The notes beneath the pieces are model-generated. The model was given only the letters and a program-made list of their open reading frames with translations. It was not told the origin of the DNA and did not search any database. The translations under genes were made by a program, and so were the position numbers. DNA of 64,000 nucleotides from Euryodendron excelsum (lineage: Eukaryota > Streptophyta > Magnoliopsida > Ericales > Pentaphylacaceae): positions 56,578,501 to 56,642,500 of the forward strand of contig CM065378.1 in the NCBI GenBank assembly GCA_033060915.1. Direction: 5' to 3'. Positions 45,689-57,439 of the stretch are shown one piece after another. How positions within the stretch are numbered: the first letter of the stretch is position 1; each line of letters opens with the position of its first letter.

Positions 45689-47993
45689 ATGTCAAACTCG
45701 AAGAGCATTAGCTCGGACTTAGAAGAGACCGGTTCTAAAGGGTATCAAGTCGTGAGGCGTCAGACCCAGGAGGAGGCCTTTGTGGGGAACTATGGGGGGT
45801 CCCTAGAAGTTCCAGAATTAGGGGAGGCCAGGGCTACCCACTCCAGTGTCAAGGAAGGACGAGATCAGCCCACTGAGGTTGCTGCCCAGGCTTAGGAGGT
45901 CAGGCCGGAAGAGGAGGAGGAAGAGGATGACCCCGAGTATGAAGCGGTGGGGAACTCCTCCTCTCTCGATAAGGAGAAAGTCGCTACCCTTCAGCGGGTG
46001 TACCAGATCCCGAAAGGTGTAAAGTGTAGGGTTCCCAACCCTAAGAATTGGGCGTGCTCGGCCAAGGAGGGGGAGATAACGATCTTCGAGGGCACACTGG
46101 CTGGCGGTCTTCGCGTGCCGTTTCCTCAGCTAGTTAGAGAAATTCTGCAGAGGCTACGCCTCTCTCCCGGATAGCTCGCGCCGAATACCTGGCGGATTAT
46201 GACAGGCTGTATGATCCTCTGGCAGATCATCCATGGAAGGGACGTGACGCTAGAGGAATTCTCATATTGCTACAGGCCGGCCGAGCATGGGAAGGGCTAC
46301 TGGTACTTCTCAGGTTGATCGACGGGGCTTGATTTGATCGGCGAGCTTCCGTCTTCACACAAAAACTGGAAGGACCGGTTCTTCTTTATTAGCGGAGAAG
46401 GCTGGGAGTTTTGCCCCTGGGAGACAGACTTCTCTGCTTAGATCCCCAGGCAATGGGGTTTCCGAAATAAGAAGGGAATGTTCTTTTTCCCGAGTCTTCC
46501 GTTTTTCGTTTGTTTCATGTGTCATCTGTTCTAACTTAGGTGTCTTACGGGTGTCAGGTCGTGTTAAATCCCTTCTTTCTGCAGAGCACAAGGCAGCTAT
46601 AGAGAAGGTCAAAGAGTACGAGTTTTGGACCGCTAAAGACCTGGTGACTGTTGAGATGCTCGCCCAGTATCTCTTGGGGCCTGAACCGACTAGAAAGGCC
46701 TTGGCTGCAGAACGTGAGAGGAGTGAGTAGATCTTTGTTTTCGTTATGCAAATCCTTATCTGACTTTTTTTTCTTTTTTTTACTACTCTTTGCAGATCGC
46801 TAGTCTCCTGTAGTTGGTCAGGCCGATCCCGCAGCAGCTCAATCCGATCCTCCAGCACCTCAGCCAACTTCCAAGTCGGAGGCGATGAGCTTCGATATCA
46901 ACTACTTGGCCAGGAAGAGGGCGGCGGCGGCGGGCGCCTCAGGATCCGAGCGCCAGAAGACCGTCGAGGCGGCGGAAGCAGAGAAGGAACTCCCCTCTCC
47001 TCCCAAGAAGGTGTCCCCTCAAAAGGGGAAGGGCCAAGTCTCCGTAGTCGTCAGGCCTCCTCCTGGGTATTCAGAAGGGTCCCAGCCAAGGCGTAGTGCA
47101 ATCGTGCCGGCAGACTCCCAAGCTCGTGTGAATCCGGCTGCTCTCGCCCCGACCAACATTTTGGATAACTCGGACATGGCATGGGTTAGGGCAGCGGATG
47201 CAATAAAGCCCTCAAACATCACGAGATTGAGCAAGCACCCGAACTAGCGTCTGGTCAGGGACACGAACCACAATCTCTTTAAGGTGAGCCCCTTTGTGCA
47301 GTTGTCGTTCTGTTTTGCCTCGGCCTGTGTATAACCTTTAACATCCACCTCTTCGATTTGCAGTCTCTTGCTAGGGTCATGGCTGTGGGCCACCGTCTAG
47401 GGACTTCAGAGAAGGCCCTTCAAGAGGAAAAGGCGGCCAGCTTAGCGCTCATCCAGGAGGTTCAATCCCTGAAGGGCGACATCTGCACTACCCGTGCCGA
47501 GAGGGATTTTGCTCTGGAGGAGCTCAAGTCGGCTTGTGCGGACAACGAGAGGCTCACAAAGTATGCTAAACAAGCTACTGCTGGACTTCTCGGTCGAGGA
47601 GGCCAAAAGGCACGAGCTGGAGAAGACCGCAGTGCCTTCGGCGAGGAGCTCAAGAGGGCAGGGGCCGAGGCCATTCTGGGGTTTAAGGACGGAGATGACT
47701 TCCAAGCCCTACTGAAGCCCACTTTTCTCCATGGCTTCAAAGCAACCAGGAAGAAAGCGTCCAAGAAATATCCTAACTTGGACTTCTCGGGTCTGGATCC
47801 CCTTGATGAAGTCCCGCCTACAAATGATCAGGATGCCGCAGATCAGGTGGTCGAAGAAAGGGCCCACCAAAATATTGCTGGAGAAGTCCAGACCGCCGAG
47901 ACCCAGCAGGAGGCCATTGCGAGGGCCTAGAGCGAAGAGGCTCGGCGGGCTACTGCCGAGGAAGGACGAACTGCCGAGCAGGCTCAGTCGTGA
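45689..47993 (+). pseudogene. Tat-B plus-strand accessory gene (PF04195-like, multi-exon), broken
   Basis: Homologue of the Tat-A plus-strand gene. From a likely ATG at 45689 (MSNSKSISSDLEE) one frame gives an acidic segment, then the domain GVKCRVPNPKNW, GGLRVPFPQLVREIL, LAPNTWRIM, YCYRPAEHGKGYW and FFFISGEGWEF. Stops: 45893, 46172 (Q expected in SPGQLAPN), one near 46317, one near 46439. Further exons are suggested at about 46557-46721 (VKEYEFWTAKDLV), 46797-47283 and 47364-47993, with introns bounded by GTGAGT/TTTGCAG (about 46722-46796) and GTGAGC/TTTGCAG (47284-47363). The last exon encodes a coiled coil (GTSEKALQEEKAASLAL) and FHGFKATRKKASKKYP-like text. TAG at 47245 and 47928 are further breaks. 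Confidence 0.7.
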
Positions 47994-48232
47994 ATGCAGT
48001 CTGGGCCCCCTTGTTCTACTTTGCTAGTTGTTTTTTTTTTTTTTTTAAAGGGGCATTTTGCCTTTGTACCCCTTCTCACATCAATGAAGCCTTCTTCTTA
48101 CACTTTGTGTTTGTTGTATTTTCTAAATGTTTGATTAGAGTGGCTTGTAGAATGCTTGTGAGGGTTAACGTGGATCTGATCAGCAACGATGTCTGAATAG
48201 GTCCAACGTTGTTGCTAATGTCATAAGGATTT

Positions 48233-48611
48233 GGCTCTGCTCGGCTAAGGGACCGAGCAGATTCTGTCCCATTACCATTGAGGCCGTTTGGCTCTGCTTG
48301 ACACGAGGGCCGAGCAGATTATGTGCTATTGCCATTAAGGTCGTTTGGCTCTGCTCGGCGCGAGGGCCGAGCAGATTCTATGCCATTGCCGTTAAGGCCG
48401 TCTGGGTTTGCTTGGCACGTCGACCAAGCAGATTCTATGCCATTGCCCTTAAGGTCGTCTAGCTCTGCTTGGCACGTTGACCGAACAGATTCTATACCAT
48501 TGTCATTAAGGCCATCTGGCTCTGCTCGGCATGTTGACCGAGCAGATTCTATGCCATTGCCATTAAGGCCGTCTGGCTCTGCTCGGCACGTTGACCGAGC
48601 AGATTCTATGT
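48233..48611. repeat. Tat-B minisatellite, 57-bp unit, about 6.7 copies
   Basis: GGCTCTGCTCGGC starts units every 57 bp. Each unit holds a hairpin CTGCTCGG-loop-CCGAGCAG. It lies between the convergent ends of the accessory gene (47993) and pol (48716). Since 57 is 19 codons, open frames across it are repeats, not genes. Confidence 0.93.
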
Positions 48612-48715
48612 CGTTTCCACGCAAGTAGGCAGATTTTATGTTGATTTTACGCAAGCAGACAATTGCTGAACAGTTGCTTTTATTGATATTTTGGTGAATT
48701 ACAATTACGAGCCTT

Positions 48716-49720
48716 TCAAGAGTAGTACTTCCTTAGATGCTTTGCGTGCCACGGGTGCGGGAGCTCCTTGCCTTCTGAATTCTTCAACCTATACGTTCCC
48801 TTCCTAGTACTGCTGACCCCCTCGTAAGGTCATTCTCAATTGGGTCCGAGCTTTCCCTCTCTAGGATCTTTGGTGGACTGGTTGACTCTCTTCAAAACAA
48901 GGTCCCCGGCCGTGAAGTCTTTTGGTTGAACTCTGGAGCTGTGGCACTGGCACATCTTTTGCTGGTAGGACGCCACTTTCATAGCTTTCTGTAGCCTTCT
49001 TTTCTCCAATAGATCTAGGTCCACATTCATAACTTCGTCGTTGGTTATGGGGTCGAACTGCATCGTCCTCGGGCTAGGAAGGCCGATCTATACTGGAATG
49101 ACGGCTTCGATGCCGAACGTAAGCGAGAACGGTGTCTGCCCCGTGAACACTCTCTCTGTCGTTCTGTAGGCCCAAAGGATGTTAGGGAGCTCCTCCGCCT
49201 ACAAGCCTTTGGTCTTCTCCAACTTCGTCTTGAAGATCTTCAAGAGGGACTTGTTGATAACTTCGACTTGGCCGTTTGCCTGAGGGTGTGCGGGGGACGA
49301 AGCATGGTCGCTTATTCCCAGGTCAGTGCACAGTTGGTTGAACTGTCTGCCCTCAAACTGTTTCCCATTGTCCGTGATGACGACCCTGGGGATTCCGAAC
49401 CTACAAACAATGTTCTGCCACAAGAACTTTTTCATCTTCTCCTCAGTGATCGTCGGTAGGGCCTCTGCCTTCGCCCACTTTGTGAAGTAGTCAATTGCCA
49501 CCACCGCAAACTTTGTCTGTCCTTTGCCAAGTGACAACAATCCCACGATGTCGATCCCCCACTGGGCGAAGGGCCAAGGGGTCTAGATCGGGGTCAGCAC
49601 TTGAGAGGGCAGTCTCGGAATGTTGGCGAACCGTTGACACTTGTCACATTTCTTGACGAATTCCTAGGCATCTCTCTCCATGGTGGGCCAATAATAGGCC
49701 GTTCGTAGTGTCTTCTTGGT
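48716..49720 (-). pseudogene. Tat-B integrase
   Basis: Zinc-domain end CDKCQRF, then PWPFAQWGIDIVG. The core (49199-49546) has Asp in VAIDYFTKW, Asp in VITDNGKQF and Glu in GQVEVINKSLL. The C-terminal part has DFTAGDLVLKRV and GKLGPN followed by a TGA at 48836 where Trp is expected. The frame ends KHLRKYYS with TGA at 48716-48718. Other stops lie near 49198 and 49586. The catalytic triad is preserved. Confidence 0.87.
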
Positions 49721-50139
49721 GAGGGACCGGTCACCAGAGTGGTTCCCACACCCTTTCATGGACCTTCCGTATTATATAGTCTGCCTCTTCCTCATTGGCA
49801 CATCGAATCAGCGGCATGGTGTGTCCCATTTTGTAAAGAACCCCGTTCTGTATGAGGTACCTGCTCGAACGATACTAAATCTGTCTTGCTTCGTTTCGGT
49901 CTTCAGGTAGGGTTCCGTTCTCTGAGAAACTCCTGATTTGGGTCATCCAAGAGGTTTCGGGCTCGATCTGGTAGACTTCTAGGCTCTAGATGCTCGGTGA
50001 ATCAAGAATCTCAATTGGAACATTCGGGTCCGGCTTATTAGATGAGGCAATCCTAGCTAGCCAGTCTTCCTTTTCGTTCTGCAATCTTGGGACAAGGTCA
50101 AGTAGGATCTTTGCGAATCTCCTAGCCAGGCTCTTCGCC

Positions 50140-50950
50140 ACTTGGCAGTATTACTTCATGTTGTCTTCTCTGGCCTCATACTCTCTCTGAACTTGCTCCA
50201 CCACCAATTGAGAGTCGTTTCACACCACTATCTGTTCGGCCCCTATTCGCCAAGCCATTCTGAGATCGACAATGAGTGCTTCGTATTCAGCAACATTGTT
50301 GGTGGCAGGGACCTTGAAGCGGAGAGCATATTCTCTTTTGTAGCCATTCGGGGTGACGAGGACCACTCCGGCACCACCAGAATCGTGAATGGAAGAACCA
50401 TCGGCATTCAGGACCCAGTTGCTATCAGGTAGATCGGCTTCAGGGGTGGCAGGGGGTGGGTTAGTGAATTCTGCGATGAAATCCGCAGTAGCCTGCCCTT
50501 CAATCGCCAGTCAGGGTCGGTAGTGGATATCGAACTGACTGAGTTCAACGGACCATTTCACTAAGCGTCCTGACGTCTCTGGCTTGTGTAGAATGTTCTT
50601 CAAGGGTTGTTCAGTGAGTACCACAATCGTGTGGGTTTGGAAGTAGGGCCTCAAGCGCCAAGCTGCAGTCATCGGCGCGAGGGCCATGACTTCCATCTTC
50701 GGGTACCGCTCTTCCGTTCCACGCAAGGCGCGACTGGTGTAGTACACTGGCTTTTGGATCCCCCCCTTCCTCTTGGATAAAAGATGAGCTCACTGCTATC
50801 GCCGACACTGCCAAATAGAGAAACAATTCCTCTCCCGGGATAGTTCGACTGAATAGCGGGACTGAGCTAAGTTATTGTTTAAGTTGACCGAAGGCTACTT
50901 CACACTCCTCGTTCCACTCGAACGCCTTGCGTAGAATTTTGAAGAACATA
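50140..50950 (-). pseudogene. Tat-B RNase H and archaeal-type RNase H
   Basis: RT-linked RNase H at 50511-50747 (YYTSRALRGTEERYPKME, VVLTEQPLKNILHKPETSGR). The second aRNase H at about 50190-50430 is recognisable by TNNVAEYEALIVDLRMA and SQLVVEQVQREYEA with an internal stop. Dual RNase H confirms the Tat lineage. There is a frameshift relative to RT near 50760-51050. Confidence 0.8.
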
Positions 50951-51057
50951 AGACACTTATCGGTGGACCGGGAAATGAATCTGTTCAGGACTGTAACATG
51001 TCCTGCCAGGCGCTGAACGTCCTTTATCGTCCGGGGCGCTTGCATGTCAATGATGGC

Positions 51058-52128
51058 TTAAATCTTTTCTGGGTTCACTTCAATCCCCCTTTGTGAGACC
51101 ACAAAATCTAAGAACTTCCCCAAGGCAACACCGAAGGCACACTTGATAGAATTGAGCTTCATCCGGTACTTGCGAAATGTTTGGAATGTCTCTTCGAGAT
51201 CTCGCAAGTGATTGGTGGCTTCCTTGCTTTTCACCAATATGTCGTCTACATAAACTTCCACATTACACCCAATCTGTTATTTGAACATGAGGTTGACAAG
51301 CCGTTAGTATGTTGCCCCTGCATTCTTTAGTCCGAACAGCATGACGTTGTAACAATAAAGCCCTCAGCCTATGATGAAGGTTGTATGCTCCTGGTCGCGC
51401 TCGACCATCCGAATCTGATTATAGCCTGAAAAAACATCCATAAAAGTTAGCATTTCATACCCTGCGGTAAAGTCGACGAGGAGGTCGATGGTTGGCAGGG
51501 GAAAACTATCCTTTGGGCACGCTTTGTTTAAGTCAGTGAAGTTAACGCACATCCGCCATTTCCCATTGGACTTCTTTACCATGATGATGTTCGAGAGCCA
51601 AGTGGGGTAGTGCACTTCTCTTATGAACTTCGTATGCACCAGTTTCTCTGCTTCCTCAGCAACTGCATCATTTTTGTCTGGCATAAAGTTCCTTCTCTTC
51701 TGCTTGACTAGCCTAGCCTTAGGGTCAATGTTCAAGTAATGAGCTGCTACTCACGTGTTAATACTAGGCATATCCTCATGTGACCAGGCGAACACATCAA
51801 CGTTGTCCCTCAGGAACTTCCGCAGCTGCTGTTTCAACTCTTCGGGTGCGGCGGCCCTGATCTTCGCTGTTCTGTTATGCTCTTGGGCCCCGACTGGGAC
51901 ATCTTCCAGTTTTTCCGCCGGCTCACCCCTCCTGACTTCCTCTTTATCCTTTGGCTCGAGCTCTTTGATGACCAAGGTCTCCCTGTTGGATTCCCTTTTC
52001 AGGGAGGCCATGTAGCACTCCCATGCTTCCTTCTGGTCGTCTCTTGCACATCCGACCCCAGTGTCGGTGGGGAATTTGATCCGGAGATGGTACGTGGAAG
52101 TAGCTACCCTGAACTGGTTCAGAGCCAT
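51058..52128 (-). pseudogene. Tat-B reverse transcriptase
   Basis: One frame with several stops. It contains [46 protein letters not shown] and the catalytic VEVYVDDILVKSK. Stops lie at 51751, 51364, near 51306 (Q expected), near 51282 and at 51058. The segment upstream to 52128 carries the protease-RT linker (FAWSHEDMPSINT). Confidence 0.88.
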
Positions 52129-52518
52129 TCAGCCAATGATGGTGTTGTATGCAGATGGGCAGTCCACGACCAGGAAGTGGACCATTTTCATCGTCCGGTG
52201 TGGTTCCTCCCCAAGGGTGACTGGTAAGGTGATGGACCCGAGAGGGACCACCCGGTCTCCTGTAAAGCCGACCATGGGAGAGTTCACTGGCTTTAGCTTC
52301 TCTTGGCCGATCTGCGTCTTCTCGAAAGCCCCCCAGAACAGGATGTAGGCCGAGCTTCCGCTGTCGATCAAGATTATCCAAGTTTTGAAGTTGGAGATCA
52401 CCGTAGAGACAACCAAAGGGTCGTCGTGGGGTTGGTGTAGTTCGGCTGCTTCTTCCTCCATGAAGGTGATCACGGGGCCTTCGATCTTCGTCTTCTTGCT
52501 GGCCGCCCCGACTAACAT
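52129..52518 (-). pseudogene. Tat-B aspartic protease
   Basis: Active site [12 protein letters not shown] (D-S-G), then [17 protein letters not shown] and [13 protein letters not shown] ending at TGA 52129, where Arg is usual (IIGR). It is in the same frame as RT. Confidence 0.85.
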
Positions 52519-52671
52519 TACTTCTGCTTCGATTCATATGTCCAGAACATGCTTCTTCCTCGCTGAAGAGGACTCCCCTCCTCTAGCGAATCTTCCTGCA
52601 ATGACCCTTATCTTTCCAATAGGTTGGGTGGTAGTTTCTGTCCGTGCAGGGCTGCGTCGTTCTCCTCTTAT

Positions 52672-54099
52672 TCAATCTCGGTCAGCCACGTAGCGACTGA
52701 GCCTTCCCCGTTTGATTAGACCCTCGATATGTTGCTTTAGGTTGATACAATCCTCCGTGTCATGGCCATGATTGCGGTGAAACCAGTAGTATCTCCTTCT
52801 GTTACTTATGCTCGAGGGCATCTTCAGATGCTCGGGCCATTTCAAGTCCGGGTTGTTCCTGATCTCTATCAACACGTATTTCAATTTTGTCATGAGCGGG
52901 GTGAACATGCAGTCTAAACCACCGTAATGCTCACGTCTTTCTTCCCCCCGGCTGCTAGCCCAGTTACTGGTCCTGCTCGCCTTGGTCTCCCTTTCCTCGT
53001 TCAAGGTACCACCCGACCTCTTCTTTTCGGTGTGCGAGCCGCTCCCTTCGTCGTTGTCTCGCCTGGCACTCATGGCATCTTCGGCATTCATATGCTTCTG
53101 AGCGCGAAACATCAATTCGACCATGTCTTGGGGCGACCTCTTCGATAAGGAGAAGAGAAGTTTCCCACTTCTTAGGCTATTCATGAAAGCCGTGACGGCC
53201 ACCTTGTCGTCCACGTCATCCACGGCCAGAGTCTCTTGGTTGAACCTCCCTACATACTCCCGTAACGCCTCCTCCTTGTTCTATCTCACAGTCAATAAGT
53301 ATGCCGCGGGCCTCTTTTGCCTTTAGGCCCCTATGTAGTGGCTCACAAAGAGCTTGCTAAGTTCCTTGAAGGTGGAGACAATCACCGGTTTAATTTTGTT
53401 AAACCAGGTTCTTACCGAACCCTTCAACATGACTAGGAAAGCTCTGCACATGATCTCACCCAGCACTACCTGCAAGTGCATGAGCGCCCTGAATGTCTCC
53501 AAGTGGTCCACCGGGTCTTTGGATCTATCGAACGTGTCCAAAGTCAACATTTTGAACTTCGAGGGAAGTGGGTAGTTCATCACCTTCTGTGTGAACAGCG
53601 AGGCCGTTCAGCCAATGAGGGCGTCCACGGTGTTTGGAGTTTTGGCTTCCATAGCGGCCAAAACTCCTGCCATCTGAGCTTGCATGGCCCTCAGTTGTTC
53701 ATCCCAAGCATGGGAACTCTCCGACTTGTCGCCCACCACCTCTGTCCTCGACGGGATGGCGTGGCTCGTTTGTGCTTCTTCGATGTGGGGCTCGTGGTGG
53801 AGGAGAGGGTCCTCAACCCGTCCTCCATTGCCGTTTTCGTTGCCGTTGGGGGGAATGGATGGATCCTTGTTGACCTCCTGCTCCTCTTGTTCTTCCGCTG
53901 GCGGGTTGGGCCGCGGTGGAATCTCTACCGGAGGAACTGGGGCTCGTTGGAGTAGCTTTACGTTTTGACGAACCAACTGTTGTATGCTAGCCATCATGTT
54001 AGCCACTGTCTTCTCCAAGACGACTATCTTCTTTGCGCTGGAATCGGCCATCGAATTTCCTTCAGGAAGGGTGCTAATCCCAGACCTAATCAAGACCAT
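52672..54099 (-). pseudogene. Tat-B gag
   Basis: A single frame from ATG 54099: coiled-coil N terminus (KKIVVLEKTVANMMASI), Pro/Glu-rich linker, then the retrotransposon-gag domain (LDTFDRSKDPVDHLETF, GSVRTWFNKIKP, FVSHYIGA, KEEALREYVGRFNQ). It ends with YYWFHRNHGHDTEDC, a partial zinc knuckle. Only three stops interrupt it: 53608 (TGA), 53323 (TAA) and 53281 (TAG). The last two stand where Gln is usual. Confidence 0.88.
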
Positions 54100-54118
54100 G
54101 AAACGCCACTAGGATAGT

Positions 54119-54143
54119 GGTTCCTACAGACGACACTAGCTAA
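54119..54143 (-). other. Tat-B primer-binding site region
   Basis: Minus strand TAGTGTCGTCTGTAGGAACC, next to the 5' LTR, resembles the TGGCGCCGTCTGTGGGAAC-type site of Tat-A but has mismatches. Confidence 0.55.
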
Positions 54144-54771
54144 TGATGCAACAAACTCATGGTGTCTTGCCCCTAGATCCAAGATGAACTCTCTGCTAAC
54201 TGGTCGGTAATCTCTTGCACTAAACCCACCAGTGTGGTGGCAGTCAAAGGCGCTCCGGTGTTCAAGTTAAATTCAAAGGGATGAAGTTGATAGAAAGAAA
54301 AATAACGTCTTAGGGTTCTCTTATGGGTTGTCTGTGTTAGCGTACCTACGAAGGGGTTGAGTTTTCTCCTTGTATGTCTGCATAGGAGTGGTAGGTAGCC
54401 TCTCCACGTGGCGGCCTCCAATTGGAGGATTAGAGAGATGTCAGGACACTTGAGAGGGTCATCCCCACACTCTATGGTAGTGTGAGTCTTAGCAGTGTCA
54501 GGGGGAAGCTGATTGTCGCTTGTGCACGCCATGCCCACGCTCCTAGTGTATGCTAGGGTGTTAGGTGTCAGGTGTGGGCCTTATTGACACGGTAGGGGGG
54601 CTGACCAGATCGGAGTCCCCTTCCGAGAGTCTATCCTGCTCGAGGGATTGAGGACGAACTGCCGAGAGACCTGATCGGGCAAAGACCAGATAACATGGAA
54701 AAGAATTGTCTAGTCAATGCCAATCGACAAATAATACAAAGCTCAATCTGATCGAGAAACCATTATCACCA
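54144..54771 (-). repeat. Tat-B 5' LTR
   Basis: 628 bp, matches 44421-45049 with many point differences; followed by TSD GATGA. Confidence 0.92.
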
Positions 54772-55021
54772 GATGATAATAAAAAAAAAAGAAGAGAAGG
54801 ATAGTTAGCTTTGCATCTTGGATGCAATCGAGACCCCGCAATACATCAAAATAATTAAGTAAATAAAAATAAAAATTAAATGACTCTGCCAGGTAGTACC
54901 AAACAATGTGACTTGTAAGGCTAAAGGGCTATTTGGGTCATTTTCAAGTAGCAATTATGTTGATGAGTTACTCCATTTCACTGCACACTGTCCGTATTGT
55001 TGGCCTTTTTTGTGTTAGCAC

Positions 55022-55058
<37 letters not shown>

Positions 55059-55121
55059 TAAATTAAATTGCAATGGCCGGATAGTAAATTAGTCTGTCAT
55101 AACCTCAAATTATGGGCATAC

Positions 55122-55682
55122 CTTAGTTTGCTTATTTGCGACTGATAGATGTAAAATGGTGTTGCCGTAAGCATCTTTGGCATTTATCAACCCCTGATCA
55201 TCCATGGTCTTCACTAACAGATCCAGAGCCTCCATCTGATGATACTTGACACAGAGATGTAGTATGGTCTCCCCGTGGTCCACCTTGGCCCGAGCCGCTT
55301 GGGGCCTGACTCGAACCAGCTCTCTCAAGGCATCGACCTTTCCCTTCATGGCTGCGAGATGGAGAGGGTTCAAACCATCTCGATCTAGAGCTGCGCTCAT
55401 GTCAGGTCTGGCTGATACTAATGCCTGAACAATCTCGATATACCCTTTAGCTGATGCCAAGTGAAGAGGCGACGATCTGCGTATATCCAAAGCTTCGGCA
55501 AGCCCTGGATTTAGGATCAGAGCTTCTTTCACGAACTCTTTATGCCCAAGCAGACTTGCCACGTGAAGAGGGGTCTCATGGCCAACTATAACTCGATGAA
55601 GAATCAGTGAATCTTCTTTATGTAATTCACGCAACAATTCTACGTTTCCTTCAACTGCTGCTTTATGAAGCCTCTCCTCCAT
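55122..55682 (-). CDS. Ankyrin repeat/PGG-domain membrane protein (BDA1/ITN1-like), exon 1
   Basis: 187 codons from ATG at 55680-55682 (MEERLHKAAVEGNVELLREL) to donor AAG|GTATGC. It encodes about five ankyrin repeats with the usual TPLHVAS, SPLHLASAKGY, NPLHLAAMKGK, TILHLCVKYHQ and TILHLSVANKQ cores, which fold as a protein-binding solenoid on the cytoplasmic side. It joins exon 2 at 44110 without a frame change. The ATG follows a short CT-rich leader, and a TATA box lies about 45 bp upstream. Gene-level family assignment is from motif recognition; a specific orthologue cannot be named. Confidence 0.92.
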
Positions 55683-55724
55683 TCTCTCTCCCTCTCTCAG
55701 ATCTGGGCTTCAATATACATAGTC

Positions 55725-55735
55725 CCCATATATAA
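55725..55735 (-). promoter_or_regulatory. TATA box of the ankyrin gene
   Basis: Minus strand CTTTATATATG about 45 bp upstream of the ATG, implying a very short 5' UTR. Confidence 0.55.
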
Positions 55736-56336
55736 AGTTATAAACACACACATCTACCAAAGTGTCTTTCTTTTTACAGTCAAAAGAGGACTAGCAAAGC
55801 AGACAAAGACTTAACTGGTCCAAGTCAACTTGATCGGTAATTATGTTGTGGAGAATTATTCACTATTTTTAGAGTAATAAATTATTAGGACATTAAATTA
55901 TTTATTAGGTGTAGTATATAACCTCACTTAATTAAGAAGACCTTATAACTTTGTGAGTAGTGGAAGAAACGGTGGCTTGTTATTTTTTTAAAAGAATTGA
56001 ATAATTTTTTCAAATTGTAAGTGAGAATGTATCAAAATAATAAAATGCTAATAAATATATGACTCCAACAAGTTCTCAAGAGGAAGGCATCATCTGTCAT
56101 CCCATATTTAATCTTTTTTTATTTATTTAGTATGGGATGACAAATAATACAACTGGAAACCAATTAAATTTGTTTGGATGGGCACGAGAGAAAGAGGAGA
56201 GAGAGGGAATAATTTTCTATTGTTTGGTTGGGATGATGGGAGAGCAAATAGGAAAGCGAGAGGATGGAGCTTTTTCCCTCGATTTCACCGTCTTGATGTT
56301 GTTTTCTTTGTTTGGATGCACAAGTGGGGAAGACCC
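55736..56336. other. Ankyrin gene upstream region
   Basis: AT-rich, with no further feature recognised. Confidence 0.4.
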
Positions 56337-56587
56337 AGTCGCGGAGCCAATTCAAGCTCAAAGCGGCTGTTGCCCCCTCAAGTTCTTGAAAATTTAATTT
56401 TTATTTACAATTTTTAAAGTATTTCTTAATTTGCCCCTATCAAATTTAGAGACGCCCACTTAAGTTTTCAAAAATGTAATTTTCATTTATAGTTTTGAAA
56501 ATGATTCTCAATTTGCCCCTAACTGATAAATACCCATTAAACATTTATTTTTCACTAAAGATTCTATTATTTGTTATATACACACAA

Positions 56588-56633
<46 letters not shown>

Positions 56634-56735
56634 GTATGTGAAAGTAAGTGTCCCATCTTTGTTGATTATGAAAAAAATTTCTTGAATTTTTATTAATGAT
56701 TGCCTCTCCTAAATGAATTCATGTCTTCACAACTA
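56337..56735. repeat. Possible hAT-like remnant with (CA)n(TA)n
   Basis: CAGTCGCGGAGCCA resembles a hAT end and is followed by TTGCCCCCTCAAG-type text common in such elements. The far end is unclear. A (CA)n/(TA)n microsatellite lies at 56581-56632. Confidence 0.35.
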
Positions 56736-57420
56736 AAAAGAAAGGTCTCTATTATTTGGTTAGAAAGACCAGAGATGAGAATAGCAAAGAAGAGAATGGA
56801 TCTCTCTCTCTCTCTCCATTTTCAATAGTACAAAAATAGGTAAAAGAATGGAAAGAAAAGCCTGATAACATTGCTATAGTGAGGGTATGACTAAGAAATC
56901 GTGTTAATTATTTCTTTCATTGTTGTGGGACACTATTCCAAGGAGCAATGCCATTAGCTTGGTGATTGGCACATAAACGACATGAATTCTATATTGGAAA
57001 ACCTTGATTGGGCCTCTAAAATGTTCCTATCCACCAAATTAATTTCCCGAGAAAAAGATTTATTGAAATAATTTTTACAAACTCAGCTGCCTAATAAGCT
57101 TTCCTCGAGCCAAAGGTTCTATATTGGTGCGAATACACCCTCAAGATGTTTGGAGGATGACTCATCTAATTTTGATGAACCTCTAAATTTTCACATTTCC
57201 AAATGAAGAAGGATTCCATTATCTCAAAATTTGGATATTCGGGTCTTGGCATTTGCCACTTAGTAAAACAAGAACTTATCTTAGACCAATATAAAAGAAA
57301 AAAATGTTGGGCTCTCTTTTCTCTGCTTGGACAGACTAGTTTTGTCTTTTGTTTAAAGAATTTTCTACCTACTTATAAGTGTGAGAATAATAAAGGAGAG
57401 TATACACACAAATTTATTAT
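56736..57420. other. Non-coding DNA
   Basis: Nothing recognised. Confidence 0.4.
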
Positions 57421-57439
57421 CTGAGATAATAAGACAGAA

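Larger units (their letters stand above)
44421..54771 (-). mobile_element. Tat-lineage Ty3/Gypsy element Tat-B (10.35 kb)
   Basis: LTRs 44421-45049 and 54144-54771 (plus-strand ends TGATGC...CACCA) with exact TSD GATGA (44416-44420, 54772-54776). Minus-strand gag-PR-RT-RNaseH-aRNaseH-INT, and a plus-strand spliced accessory gene between pol and the 3' LTR. It lies in the same orientation as the host gene, inside its intron. Frames are broken mainly by stops. Confidence 0.93.
44111..55121 (-). other. 11.0-kb intron of the ankyrin-PGG gene
   Basis: Donor AAG|GTATGC at 55121/55122 and acceptor TTTGCAG at 44111. Native intron sequence is only about 0.66 kb (44111-44420 and 54772-55121); the rest is Tat-B. 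An (AG)n run lies at 55026-55056. Confidence 0.85.

Noticed and set aside
48319..48654. Open frames of about 100 codons on both strands across 48.3-48.65 kb
   Set aside because: Produced by a 57-bp (19-codon) minisatellite; no domain and no codon bias.
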